Numbered from the stretch's first letter, positions 1 through 9,454 are shown. The stretch: DNA of 64,000 nt from Terriglobia bacterium (GCA_020072585.1 JAIQGL010000004.1:248001-312000); one strand, 5' to 3'. A program made the numbers and translations. Notes: generated by a model not told the origin, from the sequence alone.

Positions 1-52
1 CGGCTATGACAACGAAATTAGCAACAATCGCGATCCAGGATTTTGCGTCCAT
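1..52 (-). CDS. Start of a membrane protein gene, cut by the window edge
   Basis: An ATG at 52-50 on the minus strand opens a frame of 17 codons without a stop before the window ends. It reads MDAKSWIAIVANFVVIA, which looks like the beginning of a transmembrane or signal-anchor segment. It is on the same strand as the PPIase gene, about 100 nt downstream of it, so it could be the next gene of that group. There is no clear Shine-Dalgarno site and only the first residues are visible, so no function can be given. Confidence 0.4.
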   Translation of the reverse strand, partial: MDAKSWIAIVANFVVIA

Positions 53-107
53 CACTGTGGTTGGACGCACTGGGGGCGATTGGGGTTGTGATCCAGGTCT
101 GAGCAAC

Positions 108-156
108 CTTAGAAATTCTGACCTTAGAAACCGACTTAGAAAACTGGCCTTAGAAA
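108..156. repeat. Four spaced copies of TTTCTAAG
   Basis: The octamer CTTAGAAA (TTTCTAAG on the minus strand) occurs at 108, 123, 135 and 149. The copy at 149-156 covers the stop codon of the PPIase gene. Spacing is irregular (15, 12, 14 nt), so this is a degenerate cluster just past the gene end; its role is unknown. Confidence 0.5.
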
Positions 157-1292
157 ACCAGGAACTTTTTCTTCTTCTTGACCGGTTTTCCGGGACGACT
201 GGCTTCTGTATTGGCCGCGGCCACGATCGTAGGCTTGTTGGCTTGATTCGGACTTGCGCCTGAATCAATAAATCCCGGCTTGATGTCAATATAGGCTTGC
301 TCGCGGAGTTTGGTGAGGAAGGCGCGGGCCGCAGGCTCCAAACGCTCAGTGTAAATCGCTTCCCGGATACGTTCAGAAATTTCCTTCAAGGGCGGCACAC
401 CGGCCGGCCGATGGCCCGTTACCTTCAGGATGATAAAGCCCTGCCGGGTACGAATGACATCTGTGGTGTCTCCCGCCTTGAGCGAGAATGTTTTTTCTTC
501 CAGGTCTTTGGCAAGCTCGCCGCGCTTAAAGTTGCCCAGCATTCCACCCTGGGAAGCAGTGGGACCGTCAGAGCTCTTCTTGGCCAGATCCTCAAATTTG
601 GCGCCTTTGCGTAACTGTTCCAGAAGCTGTTTGGCTTTGGCCTCAGCTTCAGCTACTTTGGCCGGATCTTCAGGGAGCGGCTTGTCCTGAGCGGCGCCCG
701 GTTTGTCTTTGTCCTCTACGTTCTGTTTTGAGGGTTGCGTGGCAACCATGATCTCGCTCAGGCCTACTTCTTCCGGGCCTTCCAGTTCCTTCTGGTGCTT
801 GTCATACCAGTCTTGAATGTCTTCATTGCTGATGTGGAGCTTGGCCCCCACTTCCTGGCCTATTACCTGCTGCGTGACAGCGCCAATGCGAATCTGCTCT
901 TTAAAGTCTTCATAGGAAACGCCCTGTTTCTGCGCTTCTTTTTCCAGGTCATCGATGCTGGCCAGATTCATCTGCTGCCGCAACTGGTTGAGCCTTTTCA
1001 CCACCTCAGTCTCACCGGTAATGCCCAGGTCCTTGCCGCGCTGGAGAAGCAATTGCTGATCAATCAGATCGCGGAGAATGTCATTTTGCGCTTTGGTCCA
1101 TTTTGTCTGCCAGTCAGAGGGAAACCGTTGTTTCAACTCTTCCAGGTTGGTCTGCTTGGCCTTTTCAATGTCAGCGCGAGTGATGATCTGGTCATCAACA
1201 CGGGCAATAATTTCGTCCACAATGTTGTCAGCGCGAACAGCCACAGCAACCAGAACGAATGCAGACGCAAGCAAAGACAGTCTTTTGAGCAT
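150..1292 (-). CDS. SurA/PpiC-like peptidyl-prolyl cis-trans isomerase
   Basis: The 380-residue protein starts with a signal peptide (about residues 1-21, ending VRA) and is expected to act in the periplasm as a folding chaperone for envelope proteins. Residues about 24-165 resemble the SurA N-terminal helical domain. A parvulin rotamase domain follows at about 176-315 (EIMVA strand, GGMLGNFKRGEL and a TRQGFIILKV strand), interrupted near its start by a charged Ala/Glu/Lys insertion. The C-terminal tail ends in a run of five lysines and FLVF. A single parvulin domain suggests a PrsA/PpiC-like layout rather than a two-domain SurA. The AsmA-like gene lies 95 nt upstream on the same strand and may be co-transcribed. 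Confidence 0.85.
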   Translation of the reverse strand: MLKRLSLLASAFVLVAVAVRADNIVDEIIARVDDQIITRADIEKAKQTNLEELKQRFPSDWQTKWTKAQNDILRDLIDQQLLLQRGKDLGITGETEVVKRLNQLRQQMNLASIDDLEKEAQKQGVSYEDFKEQIRIGAVTQQVIGQEVGAKLHISNEDIQDWYDKHQKELEGPEEVGLSEIMVATQPSKQNVEDKDKPGAAQDKPLPEDPAKVAEAEAKAKQLLEQLRKGAKFEDLAKKSSDGPTASQGGMLGNFKRGELAKDLEEKTFSLKAGDTTDVIRTRQGFIILKVTGHRPAGVPPLKEISERIREAIYTERLEPAARAFLTKLREQAYIDIKPGFIDSGASPNQANKPTIVAAANTEASRPGKPVKKKKKFLVF

Positions 1293-1387
1293 TTTGAAGA
1301 ACCTTCTACCGCGGAACTTGGGGCTATATGGGCTTATTTTAGCAGCGGACAGACCAATGCAGCCACTTCAAAGAACGATGCCTGCCG

Positions 1388-3064
1388 CTATTGTTGCGGT
1401 TTTTTCTTCTTGTTCAGCAGCCCGCCCAGAACGCCCTTCAGGTCAGGTTTCTGGCCCTGCTGCGCATCACTCTTGTTACCGCCCTTGTTTCCCTGGACGG
1501 CTTGCAGCAAACTCTCCTGGAGATTGCCTTTCATGGCCTCGCCCAATGCGGGGCGGAACTCAGGATTCGACGTCTTGCCCTGAATCAGGAAAGGCAGCCC
1601 GCTACTCTGCGCCCCGGCAGAGAGCCCGGTAAGGCTGCCCACCAGATTATTGGCGCCTCCGGAAAGCTTGAGCAGCATTTTGAAGTTGAGCGAGTTATCG
1701 CCGCCAATTACACCATTACCGGTGACCATTCCGAGTGATGGCACATCAAGCACGATATTGTCGGCACGAATTCCCTCAGGCGCAACGCGCAAAGCGGAGC
1801 TGAAGGTCTGGATCAGTGTGTCCGTGCTTCCCTTGCTACCGGTAAATGCGGCGATGGCGCCGAGCTTGGAACCAAGATTAAAGCCGGAGAGACGAGTACC
1901 GGTGATGTTCAGCGGACCGGTAATCACCAGGCGATCCAGCGGACCTTGCGCAGTAAGGTCCATGTTGATATTGCCACCCTGCAACGAAGCTCCTGACGGC
2001 ATGATCACACCAAACGCCGGCAGCAGACCTTGAACATCGTTCACCGCCATGTCCTTGCCCCGGATCTTCAGATTGGCGAGCATGTCAGCGCCTTTGGCAT
2101 TGAGAGTGCCGCTGGCATTGGTCAGGCTGTTTCCGGTGTGCAGGTTCGCGTCAATGGTGCCAGTTTCAGAATCGAGCCCGTAATCAGATTTGTAGTCAAG
2201 AGCAACCGGCTGTTTGGCAGGTTGTCCGCCCTTGATCACACGCAGGTTCGTGGCTTTGGCCTTGCCTTCAGAATGCAAATGATGACCGTCTGACTTCACC
2301 TGGCCGTCAAAATCCAGAGCGCCGCCCAGTCCGGAGCTGGAATCAATAAAACCAGTCGAGCCCAGGTCAACATTCTTGAGCGTGATTTTGGCATTCAGGG
2401 GGCTCTTGGCGGAATCGCCGGGATTGAGCGGGCCGGCTTGCCCTTCCAGATCAAGCGAGCCGCCGCCCGGCATCGCCACGGAAAGAGTAAAAGGCATTGC
2501 GCTCTGGGCGGAAATGTTGTGCGCCACCAGGTTTACATTCTGGTAAACACTCTCTTTCCCTGCGGCATGGCCGCTGGTGTTACCCACGCGCACCGTTCCA
2601 TCCACAATCTGAAACTTGTCCACGGACACATCCGGTGCTGATTTTCCTGAGGGTTCTGGCGCCGCCTTCTGCGTAGTGCTGCCGAGCGTTGAGTAATTCC
2701 ATTTACCTGCACTGTTCTTGAGCAGGGTGATCTCCGGCTTCTGCACCGCAATCGACGTGACTTTGAGCTGCTTGGAGAAAATCAGCGGCAGCAGCTGCAC
2801 ACCAACCTTGACCGAAGACGCGCGCAGGAACGGGCCCTTGTTAAAAGCAGGATCATCAGCAATGGAGATATCGCTGGCGGTTGCGCCTCCACTGAAGATG
2901 GAAGCATCCAGCTTGCCGATGTGGACAGAACGGTTGAGTGCTGCGGAGAGCTTTTTTTCCAGGTCAGGACGGAAACTGTCTACATTGATAAACAGCGGAA
3001 CCAGAATAACGAGGAGCAAAAGAACTCCGACAACGATCCCGGAGATGACGAGCAAACGCTTCAT
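1388..3064 (-). CDS. AsmA family protein
   Basis: The 558-residue protein has one N-terminal membrane segment (about 4-26) followed by the AsmA start signature (INVDSFRPDLEKKLSAALNRSVHIG). The rest is a long beta-rich periplasmic region typical of AsmA/TamB-like proteins, with an AsmA-type C-terminal part at about 300-500. The tail is Gln/Lys-rich (LLNKKKKPQQ). Members of this family are anchored in the inner membrane and are implicated in lipid transfer to, or assembly of, the outer membrane. It precedes the PPIase gene on the same strand, which fits a shared envelope role. The exact substrate cannot be read from the sequence. Confidence 0.8.
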   Translation of the reverse strand: MKRLLVISGIVVGVLLLLVILVPLFINVDSFRPDLEKKLSAALNRSVHIGKLDASIFSGGATASDISIADDPAFNKGPFLRASSVKVGVQLLPLIFSKQLKVTSIAVQKPEITLLKNSAGKWNYSTLGSTTQKAAPEPSGKSAPDVSVDKFQIVDGTVRVGNTSGHAAGKESVYQNVNLVAHNISAQSAMPFTLSVAMPGGGSLDLEGQAGPLNPGDSAKSPLNAKITLKNVDLGSTGFIDSSSGLGGALDFDGQVKSDGHHLHSEGKAKATNLRVIKGGQPAKQPVALDYKSDYGLDSETGTIDANLHTGNSLTNASGTLNAKGADMLANLKIRGKDMAVNDVQGLLPAFGVIMPSGASLQGGNINMDLTAQGPLDRLVITGPLNITGTRLSGFNLGSKLGAIAAFTGSKGSTDTLIQTFSSALRVAPEGIRADNIVLDVPSLGMVTGNGVIGGDNSLNFKMLLKLSGGANNLVGSLTGLSAGAQSSGLPFLIQGKTSNPEFRPALGEAMKGNLQESLLQAVQGNKGGNKSDAQQGQKPDLKGVLGGLLNKKKKPQQ

Positions 3065-3139
3065 GGAGAAATGCTATCAGAAAGCCATTTAAATAGATGT
3101 TATTGACACGGCAGTTGGTTTGCTTGAGCATACCAGCTT

Positions 3140-3510
3140 ATGGGGACAAAGCATTTTTTGATCCTGGCGGTCTGCATCGCCCTGTCGGCGGTGGCGCTGG
3201 CGCAATCAGACCAGCCAGTAAAGCAGCGCGTACGCGTATCTCCCGGTGTGTCCCAGGGGCTGAAAACTCACGATGTGACGCCCCAATATCCCCATGAAGC
3301 CAGGGAAAAAGGAATTCAGGGTGATGTGATTCTGGGAGCAACCATTGACGAAAAAGGGAACGTAGCCGCCCTTAAGTTGTTGCAAGGCGATCCCATTCTG
3401 GCTAAGGCCGCAATCGAAGCCGTAAAGCAATGGAATTCAGGCCCTACCTGCTGAACGGAGAGCCGGTGGAAGTTGAAACCACGATCAAGGTCCAGTTTCA
3501 CATGAGATGA
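3140..3510 (+). pseudogene. TonB C-terminal domain protein, broken by a one-base frameshift
   Basis: The open frame 3140-3454 encodes a signal peptide (MGTKHFLILAVCIALSAVALAQ) and most of a TonB C-terminal domain, but ends abruptly after AVKQWNSGPTC. Adding one A at the TGGAATTC site (3431-3438) gives WKFRPYLLNGEPVEVETTI and runs on to TGA at 3508-3510. That is exactly the expected end of this domain family. The gene is therefore either recently broken or carries a sequencing error. The restored stop overlaps an ATG at 3507, but the next gene more likely starts at 3528. A TTGACA box at 3103-3108 may be its -35. Confidence 0.8.
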
Positions 3511-3527
3511 TTCGGGAGCCCTACATC

Positions 3528-4223
3528 ATGAAAAGATTCTTCACAGCTACTGTGATCGCCGGATTATTGGGTTTTGCCAGCTTTGCCATCGCACTTCCGC
3601 AAACAACCGGTAGTTCCACCGGTCCAGCGATGGCTGGCATGGAAGATGGCTCAATTCTGTATGCCGAGCTATCCAAGACCGTGGATGCCAAAAAGGCCAA
3701 AGTCGGCGACCCCGTAACTGCCCAACTCCTGGCTGATGTGGTTGCCCGTGGCAAGATTGTCGTGCGTCGCGACTCGAAGCTGATTGGGCATGTCACGGAA
3801 GCGCAGCCGCGCAGCAAGGAGAATCCGGAGTCGCGCCTGGGTATTGCTTTCGACAAAATCATCGTCAAGGGCGGCCAGGAAGTATCTATCCGTTCCACAC
3901 TGCTTGCGCTACGCCCAGCCCCTCGACTAACTTTCGACGTGCCTAGCGCGCCTTCTCCGCCAGGAGTTAACCCGGCCGCAGGGCCTGGGCCGGAAAAACA
4001 TTATCCTTCGCCCAAGGGCCCCTCGCCGAAGATGAATGGCTCCTTGAACGGCGAACTACGAACACGTGATCAGGAGATGTCAGGACTTGGGGCGACTGAT
4101 ATCGACGGGTTGAGTTTGAGCTCTCATGCCGGAAACTTACCTGTAATTGTCTCAATTGAACGTACAGTAAAGCTGGAAAGCGGAGTAAGACTCGAATTGC
4201 GCGTGATTGACGCAGGCCAGTAA
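3528..4223 (+). CDS. Secreted protein of unknown function
   Basis: Starting at the ATG at 3528, which has GGGAG nine bases upstream, gives a 231-residue protein with a clean signal peptide (MKRFFTATVIAGLLGFASFA). The mature part has a beta-rich domain containing KAKVGDPVTAQLLADVV and a strand-rich stretch ending about residue 130. A Pro/Gly-rich linker (PSAPSPPGVNPAAGPGPEKHYPSPKGP) and a C-terminal beta region follow. I do not recognise a named domain. An upstream ATG at 3507 is possible but would put extra residues before the signal peptide. It directly follows the broken TonB-domain gene and may have been co-transcribed with it. Confidence 0.65.
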   Translation: MKRFFTATVIAGLLGFASFAIALPQTTGSSTGPAMAGMEDGSILYAELSKTVDAKKAKVGDPVTAQLLADVVARGKIVVRRDSKLIGHVTEAQPRSKENPESRLGIAFDKIIVKGGQEVSIRSTLLALRPAPRLTFDVPSAPSPPGVNPAAGPGPEKHYPSPKGPSPKMNGSLNGELRTRDQEMSGLGATDIDGLSLSSHAGNLPVIVSIERTVKLESGVRLELRVIDAGQ

Positions 4224-4234
4224 CAGCGCCTTAC

Positions 4235-5638
4235 TCAGGTTCCGTAATTTTTCTTGAGATAGTTCGTCATCTCCGCTTCCAGTTCGGCATAGCCGGCATG
4301 GATAGTGCTGCGCAACGCTGATTCCACGCTCTGCCCTTCTCCCAGCTTCTGCAACAATCGCGCCAGGTCGCTCATGCCATAAGTCGCGCGGATGTACTCA
4401 GCCGCAGCCAGGCTTTCTGCGTAAGCCACTGAAGCTTCCGCGGAGCTATACCCCTGAAACTCTCCTTCCAACTGATTCAGCGGGACCTGCCGGCCTGAGG
4501 CGTAGAGAGCAGCCAGCCGCGGGCCGATAGCGCCAGTCGTCATGCCCTGCTCGAGCTGCGCAATTCCTTCATTGAGCCAGCTTGGCGCGCGGTTATGCGT
4601 GATCTGCGCGACGAACGAATGAGTCAGCTCATGGCGTAATACCTGCGCCATCTCCTGCGTCACGGCCTTTACGCCGGAAATAGGAATGCGGATCTTGCCG
4701 TCGTTCAAAGCAGAGGTCCACGCAGCCGCGTGCGTCACATCAAAGAACGCCTGGTCTGTATAAAGCGAGACGTAAATATTTCTGGGCGTTATGCCCAGGT
4801 CGTTGCTTAGATCACGGTAGTCGCCTTCAAGGATTTCGAGTACCTGCGCGCGGAGCGTGTCCGCCGCCTGTGACCCTTCATAACGTAGCGTGAAATGGCT
4901 GCTCTCCTGCTGGCGGAAGTCAGCTTCAGTCCGCGATTCCCGCTCCACCTTGTCCAGCAACTGGCGCGCCCGGTCGTCAGGACGAAGCTGCAACGATTTT
5001 TTCAGCGCGGCAATCGCTTCACGGTTGTGGTCATTCTTGTAGTAGGCATAACCGAGCAGCAGAAATGCGTCTGCCGATTGCGGACTGGCCCTTGTCGCCT
5101 CTTGCGCGCGGAGCAGCGCTTCGTCCGCTCTGCCCAGCTGGAGCAATACGGCAGCGTAGTTTTCCAGCAGGACGCCATGATCGGGCAGAAAAGCCAGCGC
5201 GGCCTGCAAGTACCGTGCTGCGGCGGAATAATTGCGGCGTTTCTCCTCAAAGTTGGCGGCAATGGAGTTAGCGGAAGCAGATTGCAGAGCGTTGTTTTCG
5301 CTCTCGATCATCTTCAGAGCGCCTGTATCCACAGCGCCGTTGCGGATCACGCGCGCGGCCAGATCGCCTGAACTGGCCATCTCTTCATGCGCCGGAGGCG
5401 CTTCCGTGGCGCCCGCTGCCCGCGCCGGCGAAGGTAAAACTACAGGCCCTTTCTCTATGCGTACAACAATCGATTTTGGAATCGTCAGCGTGTTGTCGCC
5501 AATCGTGTATTCCACGCGGCCGTTGCGTTCCTGGGCAAAATCGGCCTGGATGCGGTCGCCGTTTTTCAGCACGATCGTGTCCGCGCACGCCGCGGCGCAC
5601 AAGACGATAGAGACGCAAAATGTAATAATCGATTTCAA
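4235..5638 (-). CDS. TPR protein with C-terminal HExxH peptidase domain (peptidase_MA-like)
   Basis: The 467-residue protein has a signal peptide (about 1-19, ending ACA) and a short SH3-like or beta-strand region (VLKNGDRIQADF). TPR-type helices follow at about 120-230. The C-terminal half carries HELTH at residues 336-340 with a downstream glutamate in WLNEG (E357), the zinc ligands of a gluzincin-type peptidase. It is probably an exported metallopeptidase that uses the TPRs to bind partners. Its start lies 26 bp from the divergent M1-type peptidase gene, so the two peptidases share a very short control region. The substrate is unknown. Confidence 0.75.
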   Translation of the reverse strand: MKSIITFCVSIVLCAAACADTIVLKNGDRIQADFAQERNGRVEYTIGDNTLTIPKSIVVRIEKGPVVLPSPARAAGATEAPPAHEEMASSGDLAARVIRNGAVDTGALKMIESENNALQSASANSIAANFEEKRRNYSAAARYLQAALAFLPDHGVLLENYAAVLLQLGRADEALLRAQEATRASPQSADAFLLLGYAYYKNDHNREAIAALKKSLQLRPDDRARQLLDKVERESRTEADFRQQESSHFTLRYEGSQAADTLRAQVLEILEGDYRDLSNDLGITPRNIYVSLYTDQAFFDVTHAAAWTSALNDGKIRIPISGVKAVTQEMAQVLRHELTHSFVAQITHNRAPSWLNEGIAQLEQGMTTGAIGPRLAALYASGRQVPLNQLEGEFQGYSSAEASVAYAESLAAAEYIRATYGMSDLARLLQKLGEGQSVESALRSTIHAGYAELEAEMTNYLKKNYGT

Positions 5639-5664
5639 GCGAAAAAAGTCTAAGCGATTATGGC

Positions 5665-8094
5665 ATGTCTATGAAGCGTGTCCTCATCCTGCGAGTAACG
5701 AAGGTACTATTGCTGGTCTCCCTCCTGGGTTCCGTCCTTGGGGGCATGAATGCCTTGGGCCAGTCGTCAGATCAGTCCCCAAGCCAATCGGCCGCGCCCG
5801 CCTCCGGCGCGGTGGCGCTCTATCGTGATCTCCTCAACCCTTCGTTTGACGCCAAAGATGTTTACCAGGTCCGCGATGTCTCCATCCTGCTTGAGGACCT
5901 GCACATCTCCATCAGTGACGGCACCATGGCCTTCATGCGTGAGGTCAACGGGCACGTTACTGGCGCGGTCTTTGAAGGCGTGGGTGAAGTGCTTCTTGTT
6001 CCCCCCAACCGCGCTGAGCGCACTTCCCTGGCTCTCTTTACCGGTTCCGCCGTTCTGGAGCAACGTTTTCAATCGGCCTACTTCCGCTTCTCAGATGACA
6101 AAGTGGTGGAAGAGCTGCGCTCTGGTTTCCGCGGCCATGCAGAAGATGCGCAGGAATTCGTGACTCGCTGGCAGGAACCGGCACTGCTTCTGGCCCGCGG
6201 TGACGCGCTCCCCATTCTCCAGGCCATGACGAGCACCCGTGAAGCCGCTTCGCGCTTCCTGCACCTGCGCATCGGCGGAACCTCAGCGGGAATCATTGAC
6301 GTGTTCTTTGATGCCAGCGCTCCCGAGCAGATCAGCGTGGCCCAGGCCAATATCATCGATAACGCAACCTTCCTTGATACATGGACGTCATTCCCTATGC
6401 GTTCCAGCCGCCAGGCTGCTGGTGAAGAAGACCCGGCAACTCGCGCCAGCTTTGATATGTCTGACTATCAGTTGCGCGTCAAGGTGCAACCGCCAACTGA
6501 CTTGAGCGCTGACGCCGAATTCACTCTCATCCCTCACCGCTCCGGCCAGCGGACCGTGGTCCTGGAACTGTCGCGCTACCTCAAACTCGCTGAAGTTCGC
6601 GTCAACGGCGCGCCTGCGGAGTTCATCCAGAATGAAGCTATCAGCGGCAGTGATCTCTCACGCCGCGGCGACGATCTCATCGGCGTGGTCATGCCCGCGC
6701 CGCTCGAAAAAGGCCATCCGGTAAAACTGTCTTTCAAGTACTCCGGTCCGGTGATGTTCAGCGCCGGAGGCGAGCTGATCTACGTGGGCGCTCGCGGCAC
6801 ATGGTATCCAAATCTTGGTCCCTCCTTTTCTATATTTGACCTCACGTTTGAATGCCCCAGTGACTGGTCAGTGGTTGGTACGGGCAAACAGGTTTCCAGC
6901 ACCGTGGCTGAAGGCAAACGCACCACCCGTTTCATTACGGAAAAGCCGATTGGCCGTGCCGGTTTCAACCTGGGCAAGTTCGTCGCCGCCACATCCACCG
7001 CGGGCAAAGTGGAAATCCACGCCTATGGCGCCAAAAACGTGGAGCAGGCGCTGGCTGGCGCCGAAGCGCGCATGGGCAAGAAACCTGATCCCGGCCGGGA
7101 AGCCCAGCAGATCGCCGACCAGGCAGCCAACACCGTGGAATTTCTATCCGCTGAACTCGATCCCTTCCCTTACTCCAACCTGGAAATCACCCAGCTTCCC
7201 GGTATGTTGAGCCAGTCATGGCCGGGGCTGATCTATCTTTCCAGCACCGCCTTTCTCTCGCCAGATGAGCGCCGCGCCATCGGCGTGCGCGATCCTTATG
7301 TAGAGCTACTGCTGAGCCGGCTCATGCTGTCGCATGAAACCGCGCACCAGTGGTGGGGTGACGCCGTGGACTGGGTCAGCTATCGCGACGAATGGATCGT
7401 TGAGGCCCTGGCCAACTACAGCGCGCTCGTCATGCTGGAAAAACAGCATCCCGGCGATATGAAGACCGCGCTGAACTATTACCGCGGCGAGCTGCTGCGC
7501 GAAACCAAAAACGGAATCATCGCTGACGCCGGTCCGGTCACTCTGGGCCGCCGTCTCACCTCGTCAAAATTTCCAGACGCCTATGAGCGCGTGATCTATG
7601 GCCGGGGCACATGGCTGATCCACATGCTGCGCACCATGCTGCATGAAGCCGGAGGCGGCAACAGTGACGCGGTCTTCTTTGCGGCGCTCAAAGGTCTGCT
7701 GGCCGGGGCGCCCAACCACAAGATCTCCACCTTGGACCTGCAACGCGCCTTTGAGCAGGTAATGCCCGCCTCTCTGGGCTATGAAGGCAAGAAGTCGCTC
7801 GACTGGTTTTTTGATAGCTGGGTCAACGGCGACTCCATCCCGCAGTTCTCGCTGGAGAATGTTCGTATGGTCCCGGCCGCTGGCAAGCTGAAGGTGACCG
7901 GCACAATCCAGCAGGCCAATGCCGCCCGCGATATGGTGACCGCCATTCCCCTGTATGCCCTGGACGCTACCGGTAAATCGCGCTTCCTGGCTTTTATCTT
8001 TGCTGACGACGCCAAAACTGAATTCACCCTGACCGCTCCCGCTGGTACAAAACAGGTCATCTTGGATCCGGAAGAGACGCTGTTGAGAAGGTAA
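5665..8094 (+). CDS. M1 family metallopeptidase, secreted
   Basis: The 809-residue protein has an N-terminal signal peptide (to about residue 32) and a long beta-rich N-terminal half. The gluzincin catalytic core carries HETAH at 557-561, then exactly 18 residues, then the third zinc ligand E580 (WIVEALANY). This is the HExxH-(18)-E spacing of M1 aminopeptidases. The M1 exopeptidase motif GxMEN is not obvious (LPGMLSQSWPGLIYLSS in its place), so aminopeptidase activity should not be assumed. A tyrosine in VIYGRG fits the position of the M1 transition-state residue. The start may be ATG 5665 or ATG 5671 (MKRVLIL). It is divergent from the TPR peptidase gene. Confidence 0.82.
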   Translation: MSMKRVLILRVTKVLLLVSLLGSVLGGMNALGQSSDQSPSQSAAPASGAVALYRDLLNPSFDAKDVYQVRDVSILLEDLHISISDGTMAFMREVNGHVTGAVFEGVGEVLLVPPNRAERTSLALFTGSAVLEQRFQSAYFRFSDDKVVEELRSGFRGHAEDAQEFVTRWQEPALLLARGDALPILQAMTSTREAASRFLHLRIGGTSAGIIDVFFDASAPEQISVAQANIIDNATFLDTWTSFPMRSSRQAAGEEDPATRASFDMSDYQLRVKVQPPTDLSADAEFTLIPHRSGQRTVVLELSRYLKLAEVRVNGAPAEFIQNEAISGSDLSRRGDDLIGVVMPAPLEKGHPVKLSFKYSGPVMFSAGGELIYVGARGTWYPNLGPSFSIFDLTFECPSDWSVVGTGKQVSSTVAEGKRTTRFITEKPIGRAGFNLGKFVAATSTAGKVEIHAYGAKNVEQALAGAEARMGKKPDPGREAQQIADQAANTVEFLSAELDPFPYSNLEITQLPGMLSQSWPGLIYLSSTAFLSPDERRAIGVRDPYVELLLSRLMLSHETAHQWWGDAVDWVSYRDEWIVEALANYSALVMLEKQHPGDMKTALNYYRGELLRETKNGIIADAGPVTLGRRLTSSKFPDAYERVIYGRGTWLIHMLRTMLHEAGGGNSDAVFFAALKGLLAGAPNHKISTLDLQRAFEQVMPASLGYEGKKSLDWFFDSWVNGDSIPQFSLENVRMVPAAGKLKVTGTIQQANAARDMVTAIPLYALDATGKSRFLAFIFADDAKTEFTLTAPAGTKQVILDPEETLLRR

Positions 8095-8175
8095 CGCTTC
8101 ATAGCCGCGTCCTTTGTGGTTCAAGGTTTTGCCTTTCCGATCACGTCAGTCCTCATTCAGTCCACATCCCTTTCT

Positions 8176-8204
8176 GATCCGCGTTCATCCGTGTTGATCC
8201 GCGG
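8176..8204. repeat. Dispersed GATCCGCG-type intergenic repeat
   Basis: The 154-bp gap 8095-8248 contains GATCCGCGTTCATCCG followed by TGTTGATCCGCGG, a degenerate self-similar text. Related text occurs near 11051, 43500 and 48804. The phrase AAGGTTTTGCCTTT also occurs twice in this gap (near 8125 and 8207). I see no gene here. Confidence 0.5.
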
Positions 8205-8248
8205 TAAGGTTTTGCCTTTGCGATCGCCAGATCACGGCAATCACCCAA

Positions 8249-9418
8249 TCACCATAGCTCCCATTGCTTTACCAGTTGGCTCAGTTCCAGTACCTGCAAG
8301 TGCGGTGGACAGTCTTTCCAGTTGTGCCGCCAGCACACGATCAAATCGCATTTATCCGGATCGTGGCGGTGATCTTTGAAGTTGCGGCTTTCGTATTCAA
8401 ACTCGATCCTGAAATGCTGCCAGCGTCCGGGCTCCACTTCAATCTTGGCTTCGCAGTCGGGAAAGCCCGCCTGCACCGATTCAATTACAAAACCCAGCTG
8501 CCGGCAGATCATGCTAAACAGCACCATCACTCCCATTTCGTTCACCGGCTCATAGGCCAGCCCAGGCATCCTGGTCGGCGCGCCTAGCAGCGGACGATCG
8601 TTGAGCGCGCGGCGTGGAAAACAGGCGGCACCTATCCACGGAGCAACGGCCCGCGGAGCAACGACCCACGGAAGAGCGGAGGGCGCCAGTTCAGCTACAA
8701 AAACCGCCAGCATGGTCGCCGTCACACATTTTTTGCCCAATAGCGGCTGTGGAAGCGGGCTTCCAACCCCGGCAGGCTCTCTAAGTTGTTGCGTCTCCCA
8801 ACCTGCAACGGGTTGGCGCGTCTCCCGGCCAACTCCTGGCCCGCGCATGTTCTCGTTCCCTGGCGCCAGAGCTTGGGTTGCCGCAGCCGATTCCCTGGCG
8901 CGTGCCTCGAACGCCGCTCTCGCCTCCTTGTACAATGCCAGCACCGTGGATGTACCCTGCTGCGGGATCGGGCCCCGCCGGATCTTCTCCACCACATCCG
9001 TCCAGTCGCCCACAAGTCCTCCGGCGGCAAAAAATCTGGCAAACTCCGCCGGAACGTTCGCCCATCTTTCAAAACGTGCCGAGAAGCAGTCGGGTGAATA
9101 GCTTCCAGCCTCTCTATATTGACTCCGCGATGGCACCGCGCCTATCTGGCGTACCACCTTGCCCCAGTCCTCCAGCAGCGCTGCCGCTTCCACTCTCACG
9201 CCTTGCTGGCTTGGCTTCAGCCCCGCGGCGCGTACGGCATTGCAATATGTGCCAAAGCGCCCCGTTACCTGCCAGACACTGATGCCGCTGAGCGGGCTGA
9301 ACTCACGGCTTCTGGGCACGTGGCCCAGCTGGCGCGCTGCCTCCTGAATCGCCGCGATAATCCCTTCTTTGCTTAGCCGCCTGGCTTTGCTCGTTGGTTT
9401 AGCTTGTGGCATCCGCAT
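8249..9418 (-). CDS. HNH-associated-repeat protein with a C-terminal nuclease-like domain
   Basis: The 389-residue protein has two N-terminal copies of the homing-endonuclease/HNH-associated helical repeat: about 13-68 (PRSREF ... RFGTYCNAVRAAGL) and about 76-134 (PSRSQY ... ARFERWANVPAEFARFF). Its linker (about 165-275) is Ala/Pro-rich with internal repetition (GRETRQ, GWETQQ; WVVAPRAVAPW). The C-terminal 100 residues contain FPDCEAK, then RIEFEYESRNF, then CDLIVCWRHNW. That pattern of acidic residues and strands resembles a PD-(D/E)xK nuclease fold. This suggests a DNA-binding nuclease, but the active site is inferred. It stands alone with no partner methylase next to it. The start is an ATG at 9418. 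Confidence 0.6.
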   Translation of the reverse strand: MRMPQAKPTSKARRLSKEGIIAAIQEAARQLGHVPRSREFSPLSGISVWQVTGRFGTYCNAVRAAGLKPSQQGVRVEAAALLEDWGKVVRQIGAVPSRSQYREAGSYSPDCFSARFERWANVPAEFARFFAAGGLVGDWTDVVEKIRRGPIPQQGTSTVLALYKEARAAFEARARESAAATQALAPGNENMRGPGVGRETRQPVAGWETQQLREPAGVGSPLPQPLLGKKCVTATMLAVFVAELAPSALPWVVAPRAVAPWIGAACFPRRALNDRPLLGAPTRMPGLAYEPVNEMGVMVLFSMICRQLGFVIESVQAGFPDCEAKIEVEPGRWQHFRIEFEYESRNFKDHRHDPDKCDLIVCWRHNWKDCPPHLQVLELSQLVKQWELW

Positions 9419-9454
9419 ATCCTCGCAAAAAAATTGCTAGAAAACCGCTTTAAC

